From positions 1-7,507 of the forward strand of contig JAJZYV010000080.1 in the NCBI GenBank assembly GCA_021797955.1: DNA of 7,507 bases. Direction: 5' to 3'. The DNA comes from Thermoplasmata archaeon. Lineage in GTDB: Archaea > Thermoplasmatota > Thermoplasmata > Thermoplasmatales > Thermoplasmataceae. Shown here piece after piece: positions 1 through 5,594 of this stretch; positions within the stretch are counted from its first letter, which is position 1, and every line of letters begins with the position of its first letter. Below the pieces are notes generated by a model. The model saw nothing but the letters and a program-made list of their open reading frames with translations. It had not been told where the DNA came from and made no database searches. The position numbers and the translations under genes were made by a program.

Positions 1-1363
1 CAATTACAAAGGCCCAATAGAAGGCAGTGGAATCAGGAAATGAAAATACCTGTCCTCTGGTTGTTATTGACACAGAGTAGAGTGAGAGAACTGCACCTGC
101 AATTGGTGACCCTATGCTACTTCCCAAGAACCTGAAGGTGCTGTTCATAGAAACTGCCAGTCCCATATTGCTTGGTTCTACAGAAAGTACAAGCAGGTTT
201 ATGAGGGTGGCATTCATAATTGCCATCCCTGCTCCAATCACAAATTCCCACATAATTGTCTCATAGTATGTGGGGGAGATGGCAAGAAGGAAAAATCCCA
301 CCGCACTGATTATAGCACCAAGTGCTGAAAGAGGTTTTATTCCCACCCTTGTGATCACTTTTCCAGTAATTATGGAAAATACAATCATACCGATTGCAAA
401 TGATACCAGTGAAATACCCGTATCAAGAATGCTAAGACCAAATCCGTAGGGTTTTGGGGTTTCAAACTTGTAAGAAAGTGCCTGCAGCGACAGGTACATA
501 CCGATGCCTGCTATTGTAAGAGTTAAATTGGAAACTATAACATTTCTCTTCCTGAGCAAATTTAGGTCAAATATTGCTTCGCCACCCTTTTTATGATATC
601 TTGTCTCGTAGACAAACATTGGAACGAATAATACCAAACCAACGATCAAAACACTCAAAAATAGAGAAGATGTCCATCCCCATAGGGATCCTTCTGACAG
701 TGCCAGAACAACCAGTGCTAATGGAACGGCAAGAGAAATAGCTCCAACGAAATCGACCTTTGTGTTGGGTTTCCTGTATCTTGATTCTCGTACCTTAAAG
801 GCCACAAGCAAAGCCAGTGCAAGAATAAATGGAATTGCAGTATGGTAGGTCATTCTCCACCCAAAATCATTGGAAATAAAAGAACCAAGAGGTAGACTGA
901 TTGCAAATCCAGCTCCAAACATTCCACTTATCAGAGACTGGGCTTTTGGAACCATCTCCTTAGGAAACTCTTCCCTGATTAGTGACATTCCGAGTGGCAT
1001 TATTGTCAAGCCAATTCCCTGTATTGCTCTTGAAGCTACCATAAATGAGAAAGATGGGGAAAAGCCTGTAACTGAAACAGCACACGCATAGATTAGCATT
1101 ACTATTGTCATCATTTTCTTCTTGCCGTATATATCCCCTAGTTTTCCAATGATCGGACTTGCTGCAACTCCAGTTATCAGATACGTTGATAGCACAAGAC
1201 TTACCTGGTCAACAGTAACATTAAATCCCTGTGCTATTGACGGGAGTGATGGTGTTAGCATTCCTTCCACGTACATCACTGACACGATGATCATTGCCAG
1301 CAAGACCATTACAAAATTAGCATATTTTTTATCATAAATTTCAACATTATTTTCCACGTTCAT
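1..1363 (-). CDS. MFS permease, 14-helix drug/H+ antiporter-like (DHA2/EmrB-QacA type), 3' end missing
   Basis: Integral membrane transporter, probably a proton-driven exporter of small molecules; the substrate cannot be told. About 454 residues are visible and the frame is still open at base 1, so only the C-terminal end is missing. Hydrophobic segments suggest about 14 helices, the first near residues 15-35. MFS motif A is clear between helices 2 and 3 (GKLGDIYGKKK, about 73-83), followed by RAIQGIG (about 112-118) with the helix-4 arginine. A glycine-rich segment (SGMFGAGFAISLPLG, about 146-160) sits where the antiporter motif C lies, and GWR (about 168-170) is typical of DHA2 proteins. 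The ATG at 1363-1361 overlaps the stop of the upstream MarR gene as ATGA, and a weak SD (GAGGTTGA) lies just before it, so the two are co-transcribed and probably translationally coupled. The MarR neighbour fits an inducible resistance or efflux pair. The family call is firm; drug efflux is inferred from family and context. Confidence 0.9.
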   Translation of the reverse strand, partial: MNVENNVEIYDKKYANFVMVLLAMIIVSVMYVEGMLTPSLPSIAQGFNVTVDQVSLVLSTYLITGVAASPIIGKLGDIYGKKKMMTIVMLIYACAVSVTGFSPSFSFMVASRAIQGIGLTIMPLGMSLIREEFPKEMVPKAQSLISGMFGAGFAISLPLGSFISNDFGWRMTYHTAIPFILALALLVAFKVRESRYRKPNTKVDFVGAISLAVPLALVVLALSEGSLWGWTSSLFLSVLIVGLVLFVPMFVYETRYHKKGGEAIFDLNLLRKRNVIVSNLTLTIAGIGMYLSLQALSYKFETPKPYGFGLSILDTGISLVSFAIGMIVFSIITGKVITRVGIKPLSALGAIISAVGFFLLAISPTYYETIMWEFVIGAGMAIMNATLINLLVLSVEPSNMGLAVSMNSTFRFLGSSIGSPIAGAVLSLYSVSITTRGQVFSFPDSTAFYWAFVI

Positions 1364-1791
1364 TCAACCTCTAAATTTTCGGTTATACAACTTGATAGTT
1401 TATTCAAAGTTTTTACAATATTTTTTTGTGTCAATTCGTCTATTTCATTAATTGATTCCCTAAGTTTTTCATCGATTAACTCAAATCTTTTGAATAGTTC
1501 TTTTCCCGCCTCGTCTATTGTAACTTTCACGACCCTTCTATCTTCCGTTCCAAGTTCTCTCTTCATAAGACCTCTTTGTTCCAACACATCTACAACATGT
1601 GTAATGGTAGGTTTGGAAAGTCCAAGAATATTTGCAAATTCCGATAGTTTAACTGGACCGGTTTTCATGACGTATAAGAGGACAAATAGCTCAGCATAAG
1701 AAAGGTTAGCCTTTCTCATCTGCTTTTCCCTATAGTGCATCATATTGAAAGAAAAATTCTTCAGGGCATCAATAACTTCTTCTAATGACAC
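1360..1791 (-). CDS. MarR-family winged-helix transcriptional regulator
   Basis: Small cytoplasmic DNA-binding protein of 143 residues, the usual MarR size. Dimerisation helices lie at the N-terminus (about 3-28) and C-terminus (about 93-140). The winged helix spans about 30-92: helix-turn-helix with recognition helix LSKPTITHVVDVLEQRGL (about 58-75), then a wing with the characteristic DRR (84-86) in GTEDRRVVKV. Members normally bind palindromes as dimers and release them on binding a small ligand; the ligand here is unknown. The start is GTG at 1791-1789. An in-frame TAA lies just upstream (1803-1801), and a TATA-like box centred about 23 nt before the GTG fits a leaderless mRNA starting at that codon. 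Starting at the internal Met17/Met18 would lose part of helix 1. The stop overlaps the start of the MFS permease by 4 bases, so it very likely controls that gene and itself. Confidence 0.93.
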   Translation of the reverse strand: MSLEEVIDALKNFSFNMMHYREKQMRKANLSYAELFVLLYVMKTGPVKLSEFANILGLSKPTITHVVDVLEQRGLMKRELGTEDRRVVKVTIDEAGKELFKRFELIDEKLRESINEIDELTQKNIVKTLNKLSSCITENLEVE

Positions 1792-1808
1792 AATGAGTAA
1801 TTAGTTTG

Positions 1809-1829
1809 ATATATTTAACTATTTGTTAA
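1809..1829 (-). promoter_or_regulatory. Promoter of the marR-MFS operon with overlapping palindromic operator candidate
   Basis: On the minus strand TTAAATATAT (1818-1809) is a good archaeal TATA-box match. It is centred about 23 nt before the GTG start of the MarR gene, which puts transcription start at or next to the start codon. A perfect inverted repeat with 5-base arms, TTAAC-TATTT-GTTAA (1815-1829), overlaps the upstream half of the box and the position of the TFB recognition element. A MarR dimer bound there would block TBP/TFB, so autorepression is the simple reading. The palindrome and spacing are seen directly; regulator binding is inferred. Confidence 0.5.
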
Positions 1830-1952
1830 TTTTTACTATTTATCTATTAATCTTCACATCCATGTAACCATTCGCAAGTAAATAACTAAGATTTAGTCAG
1901 GATAGACCCCTTGTTACATATGGAATATGGTTTTGTCAGATCATTTTCATGT

Positions 1953-2408
1953 TTAGTCTGCGTTGTTTATTATTTTGTATTCTATTCCCAATTTTCTTCC
2001 CATTTCTCCTTCCATGTCATCCCTGTCCCCTATTATTATAGAATTTTTTAGATCAATATCAAATTCATTGACCGCTCTATAGATCATACCTAGCTTGGGT
2101 TTTCTGCAGTCGCAATTGTCCTCAGGTGTATGGGGGCAGTAAAAGGTCTTATTAATATTTATCCCCTCCTTCCCAAGATCAGACACCAATTTATTGTGGA
2201 ATCTGTGAAATTCCTCCTCCGTGAATAACCCCCTGCCAATTCCAGATTGGTTTGTTACAATTATGATCAGATAATTCTTTTCCATATAATTCCGAATTAA
2301 ATCAACTGTTTTGGGAAATATATGTAAATCCTCAATTTCGTGACAGTACGGGCAGTCCCTGTTTATGGTTCCATCCCTATCAATAAATAGTGCCCTTTGT
2401 TTCAACAT
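1953..2408 (-). CDS. gmhB: HAD-family D,D-heptose 1,7-bisphosphate phosphatase (GmhB type)
   Basis: Cytoplasmic phosphatase expected to remove the C7 phosphate of D-glycero-D-manno-heptose 1,7-bisphosphate, giving heptose 1-phosphate. HAD motif I is FIDRDGT (8-14; nucleophile Asp10, acid/base Asp12), motif II is VTNQSGIGRG (51-60; Thr52), and motif III is RKPK (102-105). Motif IV is IGDRDDM (126-132; Asp128 and a second Asp at 130 or 131). A GmhB/HisB-N zinc loop is present: Cys91, His93, Cys99 and Cys101 in CPHTPEDNCDCRKP. At 151 residues it is shorter than E. coli GmhB (about 190), with a compact zinc loop and a short C-terminus. HisB-type histidinol-phosphatases share these motifs, but the divergent gmhA-hddA operon points to heptose. 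Whether the alpha or beta anomer is preferred cannot be read from sequence; an HddA kinase partner would imply alpha. The ATG at 2408-2406 follows a TATA-like box by about 24 nt, suggesting a leaderless mRNA. Confidence 0.85.
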   Translation of the reverse strand: MLKQRALFIDRDGTINRDCPYCHEIEDLHIFPKTVDLIRNYMEKNYLIIIVTNQSGIGRGLFTEEEFHRFHNKLVSDLGKEGININKTFYCPHTPEDNCDCRKPKLGMIYRAVNEFDIDLKNSIIIGDRDDMEGEMGRKLGIEYKIINNAD

Positions 2409-2427
2409 TCTTGAAATTTAGAGGTAC

Positions 2428-2435
2428 AATATAAC
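2428..2435 (-). promoter_or_regulatory. Candidate TATA box for gmhB
   Basis: TTATATTG on the minus strand is centred about 24 nt before the gmhB ATG at 2408, the spacing expected for a leaderless archaeal transcript. No SD precedes the ATG. It sits in the 89-bp divergent gap shared with the gmhA promoter, so both directions could be controlled together. Called by eye. Confidence 0.4.
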
Positions 2436-2467
2436 ATTGATGTTTCTTTCAATTGGTATTAAGAAAT

Positions 2468-2475
2468 CTTATTAT
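2468..2475 (+). promoter_or_regulatory. Candidate TATA box for the gmhA-hddA operon
   Basis: CTTATTAT preceded by purine-rich AAGAAAT (a possible TFB recognition element) is centred about 26 nt before the gmhA ATG at 2498. No SD is present between it and the ATG, again fitting leaderless initiation. It lies about 33 bp from the oppositely directed gmhB box. Confidence 0.4.
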
Positions 2476-2497
2476 CACCACTCTCCATACTGGATAA

Positions 2498-3061
2498 ATG
2501 GATCTGGACAGCATATTAGCCTACATAAGAGAAGGATCAAATGTAAGGAATTCTATTGATGGAAAAAAGGTATTAAAATTTGGGACTGCCCTATCTAACT
2601 GCTTCAAATCGGGAAACAAGTTTATCGCAATGGGAAACGGTGGAAGTGCGGCTGACGCACAGCACATTGCAGCTGAATTTGTTGGAAGATTTGAAAAGGA
2701 GAGAAGGCCATTACCGGCAATGGCACTGCACACTAATACATCTTCCATAACCGCTATTGGAAACGATTACAGTTTCAATGAAATATACTCGAGGCAGATA
2801 CTTGCTTTTGCAAGAAAGGGAGATTATGTTTTAGCTCTGAGTACAAGTGGTAACTCACCCAATATTGTTAAGGGTGTTAACAGTGCAAATGAAATTGGAT
2901 GTAATGTTTTTGGCATAACAGGGAAAAAGGGTGGAAAATTGTCTGAAATTATAGATCCGGAGAATATCATCAAAATAGATTCTGACAGAACGTCCTATAT
3001 TCAGGAATGCACAATTGCAATTGGACATATGATTTCAAAGATTGTAGAGGATAGTTTGTAA
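2498..3061 (+). CDS. gmhA: Sedoheptulose-7-phosphate isomerase (phosphoheptose isomerase)
   Basis: Cytoplasmic SIS-domain isomerase converting sedoheptulose 7-phosphate to D-glycero-D-manno-heptose 7-phosphate, the first step of NDP-heptose synthesis. The 187 residues match the family length. The hallmark N-terminal block is present (GNGGSAADAQH, 47-57, followed by AAEFVGRF), as is the phosphate-binding STSGNSPN (115-122). His56, Glu60, Gln169 and His177 fall at the same relative spacing as the zinc ligands of E. coli GmhA (His61, Glu65, Gln172, His180), so the active site looks intact; this separates it from other SIS proteins such as DiaA. The stop codon shares one base with the start of hddA (TAATG), so the two form an operon. 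The substrate requires a source of sedoheptulose 7-phosphate such as transketolase or transaldolase, which is not in this window. Confidence 0.93.
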   Translation: MDLDSILAYIREGSNVRNSIDGKKVLKFGTALSNCFKSGNKFIAMGNGGSAADAQHIAAEFVGRFEKERRPLPAMALHTNTSSITAIGNDYSFNEIYSRQILAFARKGDYVLALSTSGNSPNIVKGVNSANEIGCNVFGITGKKGGKLSEIIDPENIIKIDSDRTSYIQECTIAIGHMISKIVEDSL

Positions 3062-4059
3062 TGCCCGGAACACCTAGAATAGTAACTACAAAGACTCCAT
3101 TAAGAATCACATTTGCTGGTGGCGGAACAGATTTTCCTGAATATTTTAATACTTATGGAAATGGGGCCACTGTTTCAGCCACAATTAACAGATACATTTA
3201 CGTGACCGTTGCCCAGAACTTCTATAAGGATGAGATAAGGATCAGTTATTCCAAAACTGAAAATGCCTTGAAGTCTGTTAATCAAATTGAACACCCGACA
3301 GTTAGAGAAGCTATGAGAATGCTAGGAATAAAGTCTGGCATTCAGGTGGTGAGTATCACGGAAATTCCTTCAGGAGGCACTGGCCTTGGATCCTCATCCG
3401 CTTTTCTTGTGGGACTATTAAACGCACTTCACACCTGGATAGGGGAAACAGTATCACCAAATCAGCTTGCTGAAGAAGCAGTAAAGATAGAGAGGAATGT
3501 ACTTGGAGAACCAGGTGGATGGCAGGATCAGTATTCTGCCGCATTTGGTGGTCTAAATTTATTTGAATTTAAAAGAAATAACAGGGTATTCGTAAGGAAG
3601 CATCTTATGACTGCCGGGGAGGCACACGATCTGGAAGACAGGGTATTAATGTTTTATACAGGAAAGGAAAGAAAATCATCCTCAATACATAAAACGCAGA
3701 TAATCCAGATTAAAGAGAAGGAAAATCATTATGAAAAAATGCGTGAATTTGCGTTGGAATCATTTGATTACATCTTGAAAGGCGAATTTCAGAAGCTCGG
3801 AGAAATACTCGATAAAAACTGGCAATTAAAGAAACAGTTAAGTTCTGGAATCACAGACAAAAAAATTGACGAATGGTACAATGCAGCGGTACATGCTGGG
3901 GCATACGGAGGCAAATTACTTGGAGCAGGTGGTGGTGGTTTTCTTATGTTCCTTTGTGATCCTGATAATAAGTCAGATATTTCCAGGAGTTTGAAGACAT
4001 TGATGCACGAAGATTTAAAAATTGAACCATTCGGATCCAGGATTGTTTATCTGGAATGA
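3061..4059 (+). CDS. hddA: D-glycero-D-manno-heptose 7-phosphate kinase (GHMP kinase, HddA type)
   Basis: Cytoplasmic sugar kinase that would phosphorylate C1 of D-glycero-D-manno-heptose 7-phosphate with ATP, giving the 1,7-bisphosphate used by GmhB. The 332 residues show the GHMP fold in order. An N-terminal substrate motif is seen at RITFAGGGTDFPEYF (15-29). The ATP phosphate loop is PSGGTGLGSSSA (103-114), then a GEPGGWQDQY block (149-158) typical of the HddA group, and C-terminal motif 3 is GKLLGAGGGGFLMF (284-297). The ATG overlaps the gmhA stop by one base, with a weak GAGG about 10 nt upstream. HddA is the kinase of the GDP-D-glycero-alpha-D-manno-heptose pathway, whereas bacterial ADP-heptose routes use HldE; this points to a GDP-heptose product. 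Fucose and galactose kinases share the fold, but adjacency to gmhA and gmhB makes heptose the best reading. Confidence 0.9.
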   Translation: MPGTPRIVTTKTPLRITFAGGGTDFPEYFNTYGNGATVSATINRYIYVTVAQNFYKDEIRISYSKTENALKSVNQIEHPTVREAMRMLGIKSGIQVVSITEIPSGGTGLGSSSAFLVGLLNALHTWIGETVSPNQLAEEAVKIERNVLGEPGGWQDQYSAAFGGLNLFEFKRNNRVFVRKHLMTAGEAHDLEDRVLMFYTGKERKSSSIHKTQIIQIKEKENHYEKMREFALESFDYILKGEFQKLGEILDKNWQLKKQLSSGITDKKIDEWYNAAVHAGAYGGKLLGAGGGGFLMFLCDPDNKSDISRSLKTLMHEDLKIEPFGSRIVYLE

Positions 4060-4156
4060 CTTTAAAGGTTTGTAAATGCGCTAAAACGCTTATAAAGAAG
4101 AAATTTCAGGAGATGAAATGAAAGGTATATTTTATGTTTAAAAATTTATCAGTTTC
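4060..4156. other. Convergent intergenic region with T-rich ends and a stray TATA-like box
   Basis: This 97-bp gap separates the stops of hddA (plus) and the DUF1015 gene (minus). Short T-runs occur on both strands: TATATTTTATGTTTA at about 4126-4140 on the plus strand, and a T5 run in AAATTTTTAAAC on the minus strand (about 4148-4137). These could act as archaeal oligo-T terminators for the two transcripts, but neither has a strong hairpin. CTTATAAAG (4089-4097) is a good TATA-box match on the plus strand, about 25 nt before an ATG at 4118 that opens only a seven-codon frame. No gene is called. Confidence 0.35.
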
Positions 4157-5323
4157 TTAAACTCCGCCTATGGCATTTATGAAAACCCCAGATGGAGGTT
4201 TAGGATAGAAAAAGGTAGATTTTTGTGGTAAGTAGCCCTTTTCAAGTATTAAACGTATTAGATTCTCCTTGTCCCAATCGGGGATAATAGCTGAAAATAT
4301 TCCAGTTCCTTCGTCCACCTCTGAAATTGCTTGATCTAGATCGTGCGTGTATATGACGCTGGCTTGAAAGTCTTTCTCTTTGAATCCCAGTGTTTTCGCA
4401 AGGATTTCATTATTTAACAGGTGAATAGGAGAAAGACAATTTTCTGGATTTTCATCGCAGAATTTTCTGCATGGGGAAATTGGATGCCACTCTCTGTCAT
4501 ATATCTTGAAACTTTCATTGTTTTCGTCAGAATTTAATTCACTTATTTCATAGATTTTCTTAAGTTCACTTTTCTGATCGGCACAATTTTTAACAATCCT
4601 GTGGATTCCTTTAATCTTGAGTCCATTGCTTCCGAGGGGAACTATATATGCCATTATCCAACTCCAAAACTCTCTCTTGACTCCATCAGAGTTTGAAGCA
4701 AGCCTTTTGCTTGCGGCCAATCTATGGTGACCATCAGCTACAACTGCAGGGAGATTTTCTATTATGCTTGCTATCTCATTTCCTGAGTTTTCATCCAGCT
4801 CATAAACCTTGTTTGTTACATCAGAAAAATCATTAAAATCGTACTTCGGTTTCATTTCATTTCTACATCTTGTAAGTGCCATTTCCAATTCGGGTGAGTC
4901 GACGAATAAATAAATTGGTTCAAGTTGTGCCCCCGCCGACTCCATAATCCGAATTCTCTCTTCAATTGGTATAGGAAAGGTCTTTTCATGCGGTTTTACA
5001 CTTCCATCATCTGGGAATATGTTGACTAGGGAAACGATTCCCAGTAATTTGCTCACTTCATTTTTTGATCTATATTCTTGATCAAGTAAGAAAATTGATT
5101 TCTTCCCATTGTTTACAACCACCTTATCTGATATCCATTCCCTTAACAAATCTCCGGGACTCTTGCTAGATTCAGAGTTTGAGAGAGTAAGGTGCGTTAT
5201 ATTGTGGGGGTTTTTCTTCAACTTATTTTCCAGATTTTTCGAAATAGAATCGAAAGGAGGTGAAATTACATTCTTAATATCCTCAACAAAATTAAGGGGA
5301 TCGAAAGCTTTAATCTTGACCAT
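4157..5323 (-). CDS. DUF1015 family protein, putative role in serine/phosphoserine metabolism
   Basis: Soluble protein of 388 residues with the DUF1015 (COG4198) landmarks in order: SPPFDSIS near the N-terminus (21-28), KPHEKTFPIP (110-119) with a downstream ERIRIMESAGAQLEPIY block, VVADGHHRLAASKR (194-207), and the C-terminal LPQKSTFFYPKPPSG (365-379). No signal peptide or membrane helix is apparent. To my knowledge the biochemical function of the family is not settled. Its DGHHR motif (197-201) resembles the short polar motif of ParB/sulfiredoxin-like folds, a fold also used by the archaeal free serine kinase SerK, and DUF1015 genes often sit beside serine biosynthesis genes, as here. That makes a phosphoserine-related activity plausible but unproven. 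Unusual features are Cys285, Cys289 and Cys296 flanked by His280 and His301, a possible metal site. The ATG at 5323 has no SD; an AT-rich box about 40 nt upstream suggests a leader of roughly 14 nt. It is divergent from serA. Confidence 0.88.
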   Translation of the reverse strand: MVKIKAFDPLNFVEDIKNVISPPFDSISKNLENKLKKNPHNITHLTLSNSESSKSPGDLLREWISDKVVVNNGKKSIFLLDQEYRSKNEVSKLLGIVSLVNIFPDDGSVKPHEKTFPIPIEERIRIMESAGAQLEPIYLFVDSPELEMALTRCRNEMKPKYDFNDFSDVTNKVYELDENSGNEIASIIENLPAVVADGHHRLAASKRLASNSDGVKREFWSWIMAYIVPLGSNGLKIKGIHRIVKNCADQKSELKKIYEISELNSDENNESFKIYDREWHPISPCRKFCDENPENCLSPIHLLNNEILAKTLGFKEKDFQASVIYTHDLDQAISEVDEGTGIFSAIIPDWDKENLIRLILEKGYLPQKSTFFYPKPPSGVFINAIGGV

Positions 5324-5357
5324 TTAGTGCAACCCATATACGGTAGAACACAGGAGC

Positions 5358-5370
5358 AAATAAATTTTGA
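5358..5370 (-). promoter_or_regulatory. Candidate TATA region for the DUF1015 gene
   Basis: The minus strand reads TCAAAATTTATTT here, centred about 40 nt before the ATG at 5323. Transcription would start near 5337, leaving a leader of about 14 nt without an SD. The element is AT-rich and could equally serve the plus strand. Weak, called by eye. Confidence 0.3.
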
Positions 5371-5381
5371 AACATCTTTCA

Positions 5382-5510
5382 ATGGATTCCATACAAACCA
5401 ATAACCAAACAGAATATAGAAATTATTGTATTTTTAGCATACGAAATGACGGAATTTTTTCTTTTAAGGTTGTTAAAACTTTGGAAGGAGGTAATATTTT
5501 TTTGATTTAA
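5382..5510 (+). CDS. Possible 42-residue ORF in the divergent gap (doubtful)
   Basis: An open frame from ATG (5382) to TAA (5508-5510) encodes 42 residues beginning MDSIQTNNQTEYRNYC and ending EGGNIFLI. I recognise no family, membrane segment or motif. It occupies nearly half of the otherwise empty 271-bp gap between the DUF1015 gene and serA. An AT-rich box (5358-5368) lies only about 19 nt upstream, nearer than at other starts here, and there is no SD. A T7 run (5497-5503) falls inside the frame before its stop, which argues against a complete mRNA if it terminates there. An open frame this short in AT-rich DNA can arise by chance, so treat it as unproven. Confidence 0.15.
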   Translation: MDSIQTNNQTEYRNYCIFSIRNDGIFSFKVVKTLEGGNIFLI

Positions 5511-5559
5511 CTACATTTACCATACTTGAGCGACGTAATGTTGCTTGATTATATGATCC

Positions 5560-5567
5560 TTTAATAA
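5560..5567 (+). promoter_or_regulatory. Candidate TATA box for the serA-aminotransferase operon
   Basis: TTTAATAA is a good archaeal TATA match centred about 31 nt before the ATG at 5595, so transcription should begin only about 5 nt upstream of that ATG. This decides the start of serA: the longer frame opening with TTG at 5568 begins next to the box and upstream of the expected transcription start, so it cannot be the translated start from this promoter. Confidence 0.5.
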
Positions 5568-5594
5568 TTGCACCAGCGATATGGCATTGAAACT

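Noticed and set aside
870..1337. Two plus-strand open frames (870-1091 and 1122-1337) opposite the permease
   Set aside because: They are antisense to a well-supported MFS frame, and their translations show no family features.
1885..1897. Palindrome ACTAA-GAT-TTAGT between gmhB and the MarR gene
   Set aside because: Arms are only 5 AT-rich bases, it has no T-run typical of a terminator, and it lies about 100 nt from the marR start. It could be a second regulator site, but nothing supports that.
1862..1919. Inverted repeat ATGTAAC (1862-1868) / GTTACAT (1913-1919)
   Set aside because: Seven-base arms separated by 44 bases in AT-rich DNA are expected by chance and match no promoter position.
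1953..2408. Annotation as histidinol-phosphatase (HisB N-terminal type)
   Set aside because: The motifs are shared, but the neighbours are gmhA and hddA and there is no histidine biosynthesis gene nearby, so GmhB is preferred.
4136..4162. GTTTAA...TTAAAC possible hairpin at the hddA/DUF1015 convergence
   Set aside because: Six AT-dominated pairs around a 15-base loop make a weak stem; archaeal termination depends more on T-runs, which are noted separately.
4157..5323. DUF1015 protein as a ParB-type partition protein or nuclease
   Set aside because: The resemblance is limited to a short DGHHR-like motif. Length, the other family landmarks and the serine-gene neighbours do not suggest chromosome partitioning.
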